The notes: a model not told the origin generated them from the letters alone. A DNA stretch of 64,000 bases from Candidatus Eremiobacteraceae bacterium (GCA_035295225.1 DATGJI010000058.1:62001-126000), one strand, 5' to 3'; positions 1 through 8,219 are shown, numbered from the stretch's first letter. Numbers and translations are program-made.

Positions 1-119
1 AACGCGATGACCGGGATGCTGAATGCCGGCACGCGGATGAGTCGGAAGAACTCCGATCGCGTCTGCGCGACGATCATGGGCCAGAGCGGGGCTACACGAA
101 CCGCGCGTGCCTCAGCCAT
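1..119 (-). CDS. ABC-2 type transporter permease, N-terminal fragment
   Basis: This is the first 39 or so codons of a protein that runs off the left edge. It starts at the ATG whose complement lies at 117-119, and its first bases overlap the TGA stop of the ATPase gene by 8 bases, as expected for translationally coupled genes. The visible N terminus reads MAEARAVRVAPLWPMIVAQT and then RSDFFRLIRVPAFSIPVIA, the typical cytoplasmic lead-in plus the start of the first membrane helix of ABC-2 permeases. Paired with the upstream ATPase it would form an exporter of unknown substrate. The fragment is short, so the family call rests on context as much as on sequence. Confidence 0.7.
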   Translation of the reverse strand, partial: MAEARAVRVAPLWPMIVAQTRSEFFRLIRVPAFSIPVIA

Positions 120-1002
120 GCCGCACTTCGGTCAGTCCCACGACAGCGTCCTCGAGCGAAGCGCCCACAACCTCAAGATTTGGAAGATCAAAACCGCGCG
201 CGAACAGCCCGCGCAGCAGCGCTTGCGGATCGGCCGTGAATATCGACACCCGTCCGTCTTCTTGAACGATGCGCCGAACGGGCAGACCGGCGAACTCTGC
301 CTCACCGATCTGCCGCGAAGCATCGAACGTCACGCGCTTGCTTTCGACGCTTGCCTTGAGCACGCGCGGCGGCGCGTCGGCGATGACGCGGCCTTTGTCG
401 ATCACGATGATGCGATCGGCGACGGCATCGGCTTCTTCGATGTAGTGCGTGGTCAACAGCAGCGTTCGCCCGGCAGCCGCGAAATCGCGAAGCCGCCGCC
501 AGAAGTTGCGCCGCGCTTCCACGTCCATGCCCACCGTCGGCTCGTCGAGGAAGAGCGCTTGCGGGTCGCCGCAGATCGCAAGCGCGAAATACATACGTTG
601 TCGCTGTCCTCCGGAGAGCGTATGGATGAGCGAGGCGGATTTGTCTTGGAGACCCGCCATTTCGAGCGTCGTGTCGAGCGCGAGCGGCGCGGCGTAGTAG
701 GATCGGAACTGGTCGACGATCTCGCTCAGCCGCAAGAATTCCGGCACGCCTGACTCCTGCAGCATGACGCCGCATCGCGAGCGCGCGCGCCGGTCGCGCG
801 GATCGAGACCGAACAAGGTCACGCTGCCCGCGGTCGGCTTGCGCACGCCGAGCATGAGCGAGATGAACGTGGTCTTGCCGGCGCCGTTCGGGCCGAGCAG
901 TGCGACGATCTCGCCCTGCCCGATCGTGAGATCGGTAGGAAGGAGCGCCTCGACGTGGCCGAAGTTCTTGGCGGCGCGACGAGCCTCGACGACGGCCGTC
1001 AT
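112..1002 (-). CDS. ABC transporter ATP-binding protein (ABC-2 exporter type)
   Basis: This is the cytoplasmic nucleotide-binding subunit of an exporter; it hydrolyses ATP to drive the permease encoded just downstream. The 296-residue protein carries Walker A (GPNGAGKTTF, about residue 37), a Q-loop (MLQESGVPEF), the LSGGQRQRM signature (about residue 129), Walker B (ALFLDEPTVGMD) and the switch His (LLTTHYIEEAD). The C-terminal 80 residues form the accessory domain usual in the CcmA/DrrA-like branch. The start ATG at 1002 lies 8 bases after the stop of the secreted SUOX-like gene, so the three minus-strand genes probably form one operon. The substrate cannot be inferred. Confidence 0.93.
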   Translation of the reverse strand: MTAVVEARRAAKNFGHVEALLPTDLTIGQGEIVALLGPNGAGKTTFISLMLGVRKPTAGSVTLFGLDPRDRRARSRCGVMLQESGVPEFLRLSEIVDQFRSYYAAPLALDTTLEMAGLQDKSASLIHTLSGGQRQRMYFALAICGDPQALFLDEPTVGMDVEARRNFWRRLRDFAAAGRTLLLTTHYIEEADAVADRIIVIDKGRVIADAPPRVLKASVESKRVTFDASRQIGEAEFAGLPVRRIVQEDGRVSIFTADPQALLRGLFARGFDLPNLEVVGASLEDAVVGLTEVRHG

Positions 1003-1010
1003 GTGCTGCG

Positions 1011-1670
1011 TTACGGCGTTCCCACGTCGATCGTCGTCACGCCCATGATAAAGCGGCCTTGCGTTGCGTCTTCAGGCACGATCAGTTCGCTGATCCCGTT
1101 GCCGGGCAGCGGCCGCCCGTCTTCTTCGTACGCGAGCACGATACGTTTGGCGTTGTAGTCTTTGTTGAATTCGGCAAAGGCGATGATCGCTGAGGCGCCC
1201 GACGTGCCCGTGACCAGGGCGAACGCGTGGGTCGCCATGTCGACGCCGGTTGACGTCGTGGGGTTCGCGCGATCGAGGACGTCGCTCAGCAGCGGCCCAG
1301 TGAAGATGTGGATGCGGCGGCGGCCGTCGGGATCGAGGACGCGCATCGTCAACGTCGTGTTCGCCATCGCTTGCAGGTCTTTGAGCGTGAGGACCACGGG
1401 ATTCGCCACCGCCCCAGTGACCTGTATGACGGAGCCGGGCGGGGCTGTGATCGGAGGCGGCGTCGGCGCGCCCGGGGGAGGCGCGGTCATGAGCGGCGCT
1501 GGTGTCTGCGGCAACGCCGGAAGCGTCGTGGCGGATATCGCCGGCACCGGGGTTGTGCGTGCGCTGACGGCAGCGCGAGCCGCTGATTCGGGCGCGACCC
1601 ATGTCGCAGCGACGATACCGCACGCGGAGGTCAGAAGCGCGATCCAGACGAGGCGAGAGCGCATGTTCAT
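1011..1670 (-). CDS. secreted protein with molybdopterin-oxidoreductase (SUOX-like) fold
   Basis: The chosen ATG (1670) has AGGAG at 1675-1679; an in-frame ATG at 1664 is an alternative. The open frame continues upstream only into a repeat array, so a longer start is unlikely. The 219-residue product has a basic start, a hydrophobic signal segment (SRLVWIALLTSACGIVAATW), a Pro/Ala-rich linker, and a domain beginning GSVIQVTGAVANPVVLTLKDL that resembles the small sulfite-oxidase-fold proteins of the oxidoreductase molybdopterin-binding superfamily. There is no Cys after the signal segment, so the usual Cys ligand of the Mo cofactor is absent; a binding rather than redox role is likely. It precedes the ABC exporter genes by 8 bases. 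Confidence 0.75.
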   Translation of the reverse strand: MNMRSRLVWIALLTSACGIVAATWVAPESAARAAVSARTTPVPAISATTLPALPQTPAPLMTAPPPGAPTPPPITAPPGSVIQVTGAVANPVVLTLKDLQAMANTTLTMRVLDPDGRRRIHIFTGPLLSDVLDRANPTTSTGVDMATHAFALVTGTSGASAIIAFAEFNKDYNAKRIVLAYEEDGRPLPGNGISELIVPEDATQGRFIMGVTTIDVGTP

Positions 1671-1687
1671 GGGTCTCCTAATTCTCG

Positions 1688-1794
1688 TAGTAGGGCAAGC
1701 AACGCTTGCCCGGCGGACCATAAAGGTCCGCCCTACAACCGGCGGACCATAAAGGTCCGCCCTACAACCGGCGGACCATAAAGGTCCGCCCGAC
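1688..1794. repeat. mixed repeat array: one family C and three family B palindromes
   Basis: A family C palindrome (1688-1711, GGGCAAGC and GCTTGCCC arms) is followed by three near-identical family B units (about 1712-1736, 1741-1765, 1770-1794; arms GGCGGACC and GGTCCGCC around ATAAA) separated by short CAACC spacers. The array fills the gap between the SUOX-like gene and the alpha/beta hydrolase gene. There is no T tract to make it a standard intrinsic terminator on the + strand. Confidence 0.9.
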
Positions 1795-1808
1795 GACCGT
1801 GCGTTGTA

Positions 1809-2555
1809 CTACGGGGCACCGAACCCGCGCGCCTTCAGCCAGCGCGAGATGACAAAACGCGAACGCTCGGCGCAATCGGTATGATTTGCATCTACGATTT
1901 CAAACGTTTTCGGCTCTGCCGCTGCGTCGAATAGCTCGCGCACCGCTGTCGGGCCGACGAGCCCGTCACGGCTGCCCGCGATCACGAGCAGCGGTCGAGG
2001 CGCGATCTCGGCTATCCGCGCCGTGCTTGCATCCATCTCGCTTGCAATCGCCGACGGCGACGCGCCGTCGACATACGCGGCGCGGTTCTGCAGACCAGAA
2101 AGCATGGTGTCGTTGGTCAAGACGTTGCCGCGATGCAGCGACGTTGCCATGACGATCGCACCTTCGACCGCTTCGGAGCGAACCGTCGCGCCGATCGTCG
2201 CCGCGGCGCCCATCGAGTGACCGCCGAGCACGATTCGGGTGACGCCGGGCAACGATCGAGAGAATGCGACCGCGTCGAGCGCGTTTTCGATGAGATCGGC
2301 GCCGGTGCGCAGCGGGCCCGAGCTTGCGCCAAGCTTGTGGCCCAAGAAATCGAATGCGAACGCGCAGTATCCATCCGCTGCGAGGTGAAACGCCAGTGGA
2401 TCGACGTTATGTTTGGACGACGAATACCCGTGACACAGAACGATGCACGTCGCTTTGCTCCCCGTGTGATAGAAGAGACCGCGAACGACGCCGCCCGCGC
2501 TGTCAAACGAGAGCAGTTCGATGCGGATGTGAGAAAGGTCGCGGATCCTCACCAT
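1809..2555 (-). CDS. alpha/beta hydrolase
   Basis: This is a 248-residue serine hydrolase-like protein without signal peptide. Visible catalytic elements are the oxyanion-side motif LCHGYSSSKHN (about residue 40), the nucleophile elbow GHSMGAAA (about residue 113), the acid in VIAGSRDGLVGP and the His in DANHTDC near the C terminus. The ATG at 2555 lies 7 bases after the stop of the upstream PDZ lipoprotein gene, so the two are probably cotranscribed. Family members include esterases, lipases and peptidases; no substrate can be named. The TAG stop is followed by TACAAC of the repeat-rich gap. Confidence 0.88.
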   Translation of the reverse strand: MVRIRDLSHIRIELLSFDSAGGVVRGLFYHTGSKATCIVLCHGYSSSKHNVDPLAFHLAADGYCAFAFDFLGHKLGASSGPLRTGADLIENALDAVAFSRSLPGVTRIVLGGHSMGAAATIGATVRSEAVEGAIVMATSLHRGNVLTNDTMLSGLQNRAAYVDGASPSAIASEMDASTARIAEIAPRPLLVIAGSRDGLVGPTAVRELFDAAAEPKTFEIVDANHTDCAERSRFVISRWLKARGFGAP

Positions 2556-2562
2556 GCGGTCA

Positions 2563-4083
2563 TCACATCACCGTGTGCAGCGTGAGCAACGTCGTGCGGT
2601 GGAAAAATCCGCGATGGAAGGTCACGGCGATCGACGTGCCGAGCGCACCGGCGAATGCTGCCCGCGCGTCGTCCAGAGTTTGAATCGCATGCCCGTCGAG
2701 CGCGAGCAATCTATCCCCGCCGCGCAGGCGCGCGGCGTCAGCCGGCGATCCGGGAAGCACGGCACGCACCTCGACCGCACCGTCACGTTCGACAAGCCAT
2801 GCGCCGCTGCGATCAAAGGGTATTGCGCCCATCGCGCCCGAGCTTGGCGGGGCAAGCACGAGCTTTGCGCCGGGTACGTCGATCGTCACCTCAAATCGCT
2901 CGAGCAGCCATGCCCCGAGAACGCCGTCCGCGGTGGCCGGTAACGCGCTTGAGTCCATCGGACCGGCGCTGATCGTGATCGGCCGCGTCACGCTGAGCTG
3001 TCCGAGCGTCACAGACGGAACGCGACCCATCTGCCCTGCGGCTTCGCCGGTCGGACCAGCGAGCCACGGCGGTTCAACCCAACGGCCGTAAGTTTCGAGC
3101 TGATGTGCGCGCGCAAATCCGTTGCTTACTACGAGCTCGGTCGTTGCCAGCGTGTCGAGCGCAAAGGTGCCGTCCGCCGATCCGAGCACGCGCGCGGTCA
3201 CCGCCGGAACACCGCCTGCGAGGCGCAGCGGCAATTGGGCGGCGCCGGATGGCAGCGCAGCATTTTCAGCGCTAGCCGAGTTTCGATATAGGGTGAGGCG
3301 ATGATTCAGATAATCGATCGTGAGGGGAAAGCGCGAGAGCAAATCCCAGCCGATCGTGCCTTCCGCCCCCGCGCCAAGATACGTCAACGCGAACGGCTTG
3401 ATGCGTTCGGGGGCGACCACCAAATTGGTCAGGCGGACGTCTCCGATCTGCAACGTTCCAAGGATGAGCCGCTCTTGGGGAGTTTCCGACATCGAGTAAT
3501 CGATGGCGGTGTTGACGCGCGTGTCCAACAAGAACGTGCGCCGTCTCCCGTCGACGACGACAGGCATGAAGACGACGCCGTCGTGGACATCGATCGGAAT
3601 CGTTGATGTATCCGCCGCGGCCAGCCAGAGCGCGGCGGGCACCGTTGGCGAGGGTCCGGGCGAAGGAACGATCACGGGCGGCGCTGTGACGTTGATGCCT
3701 GTGGCGTCGCGCGGTCTTGCCGGCGGCAGCGGAATCGGGCGCGGCGGCGGCGTCGGCAGCGACGAAGCCAACGGTGAGGGCGGCGGCGTCGGCAGCGACG
3801 ACGCTGAGGGTAAGGGCGACGGCGTAGGCGAGACCGTGGCCGACGGCGACGGCGTTGTCGCCGGCGAGTTGGTCGGTCCGGGTTCGGTAGTCGCGCTCGG
3901 CGACGCGGCGGGTGAGGCGACTGTCGTCGGCGCCGGCGTCGGATCCGACGCCGACGATCTGCCTATAGTAAAGGTGCACGCCGCGATGAAGACGGCTGCG
4001 GCGAAGGCGAAGCGGCGAGCGACCACGGCACGGGCGTTCGCGTCGGCGCGTGGCGCCGACCTCTGTTGAAGGGGCCGACGCAA
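2563..4083 (-). CDS. putative lipoprotein with two retropepsin-like domains and a C-terminal PDZ domain
   Basis: The long frame opens at a TTG inside a repeat array, so the true start is probably further in (for example GTG at 4026); the boundary given is the open frame. After a hydrophobic segment with a lipobox-like IAAC comes a Pro/Ser/Thr-rich stalk (about residues 50-120). Two clan-AA-like halves follow: FLLDTRVNTAID with GTIGWDLLSRF, and FALDTLATTELVV with GVLGAWLLERF. A PDZ domain (VLPGSPADAARLRGGDRLLAL) ends the protein. Both positions where retropepsins have Asp-Thr/Ser-Gly read Asp-Thr-Arg and Asp-Thr-Leu, so protease activity is doubtful. It probably sits in the envelope. Confidence 0.7.
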   Translation of the reverse strand: MRRPLQQRSAPRADANARAVVARRFAFAAAVFIAACTFTIGRSSASDPTPAPTTVASPAASPSATTEPGPTNSPATTPSPSATVSPTPSPLPSASSLPTPPPSPLASSLPTPPPRPIPLPPARPRDATGINVTAPPVIVPSPGPSPTVPAALWLAAADTSTIPIDVHDGVVFMPVVVDGRRRTFLLDTRVNTAIDYSMSETPQERLILGTLQIGDVRLTNLVVAPERIKPFALTYLGAGAEGTIGWDLLSRFPLTIDYLNHRLTLYRNSASAENAALPSGAAQLPLRLAGGVPAVTARVLGSADGTFALDTLATTELVVSNGFARAHQLETYGRWVEPPWLAGPTGEAAGQMGRVPSVTLGQLSVTRPITISAGPMDSSALPATADGVLGAWLLERFEVTIDVPGAKLVLAPPSSGAMGAIPFDRSGAWLVERDGAVEVRAVLPGSPADAARLRGGDRLLALDGHAIQTLDDARAAFAGALGTSIAVTFHRGFFHRTTLLTLHTVM

Positions 4084-4224
4084 GCGGGCCCGAGCAAACG
4101 TAACGCGGGCCGACTGGCGTCGGCCCCTTCATCCAGTAGCCCGAGCAAACATAACGCGGGCCGACTGGCGTCGGCCCCTTCAACCAGTAACGTGGGCCGA
4201 CTGGCGTCGACCCCTTCAACCAGC
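4068..4224. repeat. array of family A palindromes
   Basis: About four copies in alternating orientation of the GGGGCCGAC / GTCGGCCCC element with flanking TGAA or TTCA, separated by related spacers (CCGAGCAAACGTAACGC, CCAGTAACG). The array lies between the start of the PDZ lipoprotein gene and the end of the DUF4097-like gene. Copies differ by point changes, for example GTCGACCCC in the last one. Confidence 0.9.
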
Positions 4225-4231
4225 CGTTACA

Positions 4232-5212
4232 TCATCGGAATGGGCGGTGCGGCGAAATCGTGACCCGACCGAAACCACTCGAGACGTTGATCTCGGGGCC
4301 GCCGCCGTTCAGCGCCATCGAGAGCGCGTGGCGGTTGAGGAAATGGATATCGCTGTCAGGACGGCCGAACGTGTTGAATACATCGCCGGTCTCGCTCTGC
4401 GCGTCCACGTTCGCCGCCGCATCGGGCGCAAGTCCCACTCGAATATCGCCGCGACGCGAATTGAAGCGGTAGCCGCCGCGGCCAAGCGAGGAGAACTGCC
4501 AATCGACGTTGCCGGTCTGCGTGAAGACGTCGGCTCGAGCCACCGCCATCTCGCGCGCTGTGACCACGCCGTGGAGAGTCTCGACGCCGATCGCCCCACC
4601 GACGCCGTTGAGCGTGATCGGACCCATGCCGGAACGGACCAAGCCCCGACCCGCGACGTTCTGCAGATTGATCGCGCCGCGTCCGGTGACGATGACGTAT
4701 CCGCCGCGCGTGTCGCTGACGCTCACGTCACCACGTCCGCCGCCGACAAAGAGCGCCGCGACCTGCGGCGGCACGTAGACGGTTACTTCGGTCGTACCCG
4801 GGTTGACGATATTGAGCCCGTCGCTCCCGTCTTGCAGCCCCGGTATCGTAAAGCTTCGCTGGCCGAGTCCCGGTCGTCCGGTGACGACCGTCGCGTTGCT
4901 GGAGTTCGCATTGCCGTTTGGGCTCGCGCCTGCCGCTGGACGCGGATTCAGTCCGGGCAGGACGATGTGACCGTCGGCATCGGCCGAAACTGCGAAGTGC
5001 GTCACGATGACGCTGTCGTCGCCGACGATGCGCACTTCGCCCGGGTTACCGACGAGCACCGTCACGTTTGCCTCGGGCGACTTGATCGTGATTACACCGG
5101 CGCCGCTGAGCGGCGTGCTTTGATTGGCCCAGGCGGCGGCGCCCGTTGAAAGCGTGACGACGGCGGCGAACGTGGCGGCGAGCGGCGCGAGGCCGCGGTT
5201 GCTAAGTGGCAT
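4232..5212 (-). CDS. secreted DUF4097-like beta-helix protein
   Basis: The 326-residue protein starts with a signal peptide (MPLSNRGLAPLAATFAAVVT, then GAAAWA). The body has alternating short hydrophobic strands and Gly/Asp turns (for example GRGDVSVSDTRGGYVIVTGR, QTGNVDWQFSSLGRGGY, SETGDVFNTFG), the pattern of the DUF4097 / putative auto-transporter-adhesin head families. I know of no defined catalytic function for these. It stands alone behind a 190-base gap shared with the divergent membrane-protein gene at 5404. An envelope or extracellular location is inferred from the signal peptide. Confidence 0.75.
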   Translation of the reverse strand: MPLSNRGLAPLAATFAAVVTLSTGAAAWANQSTPLSGAGVITIKSPEANVTVLVGNPGEVRIVGDDSVIVTHFAVSADADGHIVLPGLNPRPAAGASPNGNANSSNATVVTGRPGLGQRSFTIPGLQDGSDGLNIVNPGTTEVTVYVPPQVAALFVGGGRGDVSVSDTRGGYVIVTGRGAINLQNVAGRGLVRSGMGPITLNGVGGAIGVETLHGVVTAREMAVARADVFTQTGNVDWQFSSLGRGGYRFNSRRGDIRVGLAPDAAANVDAQSETGDVFNTFGRPDSDIHFLNRHALSMALNGGGPEINVSSGFGRVTISPHRPFR

Positions 5213-5403
5213 GTCCGTAGGTGCGGGGGGCGCTTGCGGCTACTTCCCCAACCTTCACACTACGCCTCGCGCGTCCCCTGCGCATGAACCCGCTGTGAAC
5301 TGAAGATGAGGGCCTGGTGAGAACGCTTGCGGCGGCCGGGACCACTATGGGCGGCGGTCCGCTCTGCCAGTTTGCTGAGGGGCAACGCGGGTAACCGAGT
5401 TTT

Positions 5404-5847
5404 GTGACGGTTCTTCTCATCAGCCTCGCGCTCGCATGGTACAACGTCGGCACGATCTGGGCGCATGAGGTCGATATCTTCCGCTCGTGGCAGCACATCG
5501 GCGCCGATTTCCACCGCGTTCAGCAGACGCACTGGAAGAAGTTACCCTACTGGGTATTCGCGCCTGTGGCGCTTGCGCTAGCCGGATCAATCGCACTCTT
5601 TTGGTATCATCCAGCGGAATTGCCGTCGTGGGCGATGTGGGGCTTCTTCGGTTGCCAAGCGCTCTCACTGGTCTTGACTGCTCTGACGTGGGGACGATGG
5701 CAGGCCGCGCTAAGCGCCGATCCACTCGGAGCTCGCAGCCCGTACTTGCACCGCATACTTCAAACGCACTGGCTGCGAACAACTCTCATCACAGCGGCAG
5801 CGCTGCTGCTGCTCGCCGGGACGTCAGCAGCCGTGCGGACGGGCTGA
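5404..5847 (+). CDS. small multi-pass membrane protein of unknown function
   Basis: I do not recognise this 147-residue protein. It starts at GTG (5404) without an obvious Shine-Dalgarno sequence. Four hydrophobic segments are visible: TVLLISLALAWYNVGTIWA, VFAPVALALAGSIALFWY, AMWGFFGCQALSLVLTAL and TTLITAAALLLLAGTSAA. Two polar stretches contain a repeated-looking QTHW (HRVQQTHWKK and HRILQTHWLR), which suggests an internal duplication of a soluble loop followed by two helices. Its TGA stop abuts the stop of the convergent histidine kinase gene. Confidence 0.7.
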   Translation: MTVLLISLALAWYNVGTIWAHEVDIFRSWQHIGADFHRVQQTHWKKLPYWVFAPVALALAGSIALFWYHPAELPSWAMWGFFGCQALSLVLTALTWGRWQAALSADPLGARSPYLHRILQTHWLRTTLITAAALLLLAGTSAAVRTG

Positions 5848-7317
5848 TCACGCGCCATTCTGCAGCACCGGCAGTTCGATGACGAAAGCAGCGCCGCCCG
5901 TTTGCGGGTTTTCAGCGCGAATCTCACCGCCATGCACGCGCACGATGTTGCGTACGACCGCCAAGCCCAATCCGGTGCCTTCTACCTTGCGGGAGCGCGC
6001 TGGATCCGCGCGATAAAATCGTTCGAAGACGTGCGGCAACGCTTCTTCGGGGATGCCGGGACCGGTGTCGCTCACGGTTATGCGGGCCATGGGGCCGACG
6101 CGTTCGAGCGTGAGCGTGACGCGACCGGACTGCGTGAACTTGATCGCGTTCTCCGTGAGATTTGTGATGAGCTGACGCAAGAGACCGGGCTCGCCTCTGA
6201 CCGTGGCGTCGGCATCGCTGCGCACCTCGAGCGCCAGTCCCTTCCGTTCGGCGGATGGCCGCAGCGCCGCGCTTGCGTCGTGCAGCACAGCTGAGAGCGA
6301 AACCGGCTCGAGCGAAAGCGCTTCCGCGTCATCGGTCTTGGCGAGCGTCAGCATGGCATTGATCACGCGCGCCATGCTCGCGCTCTCGGAACGGATAGTC
6401 TCCATGGCTTCGGCGCGCAGCGCGGGATCGCGATCGGCCCACCGTTGCAGCATTTGCGCGTTGCCGTTGATGACGGTGAGCGGTGTTTTCAGTTCGTGTG
6501 AGGCGTCGGCGATGAAGCGGCGTTCACGCGCGAATGCGGCCTCCAATCGCCCGAGCATTTCGTCGAAGGTGGAGGCGAGAACGCCGAGCTCATCGCGTCG
6601 TTCTTGCCAGTTGAGACGTTTGGCGAGATCCTCGCCGCCGATTTCGCGCGCGGCGGTCGCGATCTCGTTGATCGGCGCGACGGCGGTACGGGCAAGCCAC
6701 GTGCCCGTCACGATCACCGCGATCGCGGCGATCAGCATACTGATGAGCAAGAACACGCCAAACGCGGCGATCGTTTGTTGGACGAGCGTCAGCGACTCGG
6801 CGACATAGACGACGACCTCCGGACCTTGCGGGCCGTTGATCGTGATCCAATGCGCGAGCACGGGCCCCACGTCGGTCCTCGCCGTTCCCCATCCATCACC
6901 GAACCCGCCGGGGGCGCGCCAGGGGATGTAGCCCGATGTCGGCAGGTCAAATCCGCTGAGATTGCCGCTGCGCCCGATCGGGAACAGCTGTTTGCCGGGC
7001 GTGAACACTTCGACGAACAGGCCGGCGCCGGCGAACGTGTTCAAAGTGGACTCGTCCGAAAGGAGCGTGCGCACGCTGACCACGCCGAACGGCTCGTTGC
7101 GCTCACCGCGCGTCACCGCTTCGATCTGCTGCGTGACGCCGTTGATGCGGTCTGCGGTGCTGCTCATCATGTAGCGGTTCGCGCCCGCGTCCACCACGAC
7201 CGAAAACGCCACCAACAGCACGAGCAGCAGTCCCCCGTACCACGCCATCATGCGCCATCGGAGGCTGGAGAAGAAGGGCGGTCGCTTTATCTCAGGTACG
7301 GAGCGCGTAGCCCACAC
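5848..7317 (-). CDS. HAMP-domain sensor histidine kinase
   Basis: This is the sensor of an OmpR-type two-component pair. The 489-residue protein has a first membrane helix (AWYGGLLLVLLVAFSVVVDAG), a periplasmic domain of about 130 residues, a second helix (FGVFLLISMLIAAIAVIVTGTWL), a HAMP linker, the phospho-acceptor H-box (DASHELKTPLTVINGNA) and the ATPase boxes (NLTENAIKFT, DTGPGIPEEALPHVFERFY, GTGLGLAVV). It starts at a GTG (7317) that overlaps the response-regulator gene by 26 bases, which argues for coupled translation. The layout is closest to the BaeS/MprB/CutS group. The stimulus is unknown. Confidence 0.93.
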   Translation of the reverse strand: MWATRSVPEIKRPPFFSSLRWRMMAWYGGLLLVLLVAFSVVVDAGANRYMMSSTADRINGVTQQIEAVTRGERNEPFGVVSVRTLLSDESTLNTFAGAGLFVEVFTPGKQLFPIGRSGNLSGFDLPTSGYIPWRAPGGFGDGWGTARTDVGPVLAHWITINGPQGPEVVVYVAESLTLVQQTIAAFGVFLLISMLIAAIAVIVTGTWLARTAVAPINEIATAAREIGGEDLAKRLNWQERRDELGVLASTFDEMLGRLEAAFARERRFIADASHELKTPLTVINGNAQMLQRWADRDPALRAEAMETIRSESASMARVINAMLTLAKTDDAEALSLEPVSLSAVLHDASAALRPSAERKGLALEVRSDADATVRGEPGLLRQLITNLTENAIKFTQSGRVTLTLERVGPMARITVSDTGPGIPEEALPHVFERFYRADPARSRKVEGTGLGLAVVRNIVRVHGGEIRAENPQTGGAAFVIELPVLQNGA

Positions 7318-7987
7318 CTCTGACCGTGTGGATCAGCTTGTCCTCAGTGGCTTCGTCGACCTTATTGCGCAAGTACCGGATGTAAACGTCGATGAGATTG
7401 GACTCACCGAGAAAATCGGATCCCCACACGCTGTTGAAGATCTCGTCGCGCGTGTGCACTTTGTTGGGGTACATGAGCAAGAACTCGAGGAGCGAGAATT
7501 CTTTGGCCGTGAGCGTGATGGAATTGCCGGCGCGCGTCACCTCGTGCGTATCGCGGTTAAGCACGAGATCTTTGGCGCTCAACGTGCGTGCGCCGGGCTC
7601 ATGCGAGCGCAGCTGCACGCGGATGCGTGCTAGCAGTTCTTCTATTGAGAATGGCTTCGTCAGATAATCGTTCGCGCCGGTGTCGAGCCCCGCGATGCGG
7701 TCGGGCACCGCGTCTTTGGCGGTGAGCATGATGATGGGGACGGACGAATGCCTGCGGACGCGGCGGCAGACTTCCAGGCCGTCGATGCGCGGCAGAAGCA
7801 GATCGAGCACGATGAGATCGGGGCCCTTCAACGCGCGTTCGATCGCGCTCGCGCCATCATGACAAATCTCGACGCGGAAACCTTCGTGCTCCAGTTCCAG
7901 CTGAAGGACGCGCGCGATCTTCTCGTCGTCCTCGACGATGAGGATCCATTGCTTTTCCGACGGCCCAGAAGCTGCGAGTTGTTCCAT
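7292..7987 (-). CDS. OmpR/PhoB-family response regulator
   Basis: This is the DNA-binding partner of the kinase encoded downstream. ATG at 7987 is chosen because it places MEQLAASGPSEKQ just before the receiver domain; longer frames add an unlikely Arg-rich leader. The receiver carries the acidic pair (VEDDEK), the phospho-acceptor Asp in VLDLLLPRIDGLEV, the Thr of MLTAKD and the Lys of LTKPFS. The C-terminal half is a winged helix ending ..SNLIDVYIRYLRNKVDE..IHTVRGVGYAL. The 231-residue length is normal for the family. The targets are unknown; neighbouring envelope genes are plausible but unproven. Confidence 0.95.
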   Translation of the reverse strand: MEQLAASGPSEKQWILIVEDDEKIARVLQLELEHEGFRVEICHDGASAIERALKGPDLIVLDLLLPRIDGLEVCRRVRRHSSVPIIMLTAKDAVPDRIAGLDTGANDYLTKPFSIEELLARIRVQLRSHEPGARTLSAKDLVLNRDTHEVTRAGNSITLTAKEFSLLEFLLMYPNKVHTRDEIFNSVWGSDFLGESNLIDVYIRYLRNKVDEATEDKLIHTVRGVGYALRT

Positions 7988-8107
7988 GCACCATTTTCGG
8001 CGGTCGCGATGCCGCGCACGCGCCTCTCCTCTACCATACGTTAACGGCTGCATGGCCCATCCGCATTAACGGGACGTGAAAGCAACCGGGGGAGCGACCG
8101 GTCCCGC

Positions 8108-8218
8108 ATGCGAACCGAGCGGCGCGTGAAGAATCGGACGATGTGGCCGGCCTTGTTGACCGCCGCAGCGATGGTGCTTGCGGGGATCAACATCGCCGGG
8201 CTTCGCCTGATATAAGTC
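8108..8218 (+). CDS. possible 36-residue single-span membrane protein
   Basis: This ATG-to-TAA frame encodes a basic N terminus (MRTERRVKNR) followed by a hydrophobic stretch (WPALLTAAAMVLAGINIAGL). That is the charge-then-helix layout of small inner-membrane proteins. It ends one base before the GTG start of the RNA phosphodiesterase gene, a spacing typical of cotranscribed genes. The only ribosome-binding candidate (GGGGGAG, 8089-8095) lies about 12 bases from the ATG, slightly far. No family is recognised, and chance origin is possible at this length. Confidence 0.4.
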
Positions 8219-8219
8219 G

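Noticed and set aside
4068-4224. CRISPR-like array
   Set aside because: Repeat units are palindromes in mixed orientation with related, not unique, spacers; there are no cas genes.
2563-4263. Long overlapping frames across the repeat array and Pro-rich stalk region
   Set aside because: Other-frame translations are low-complexity shadows of the Pro/Ser-rich stalk and the repeats.
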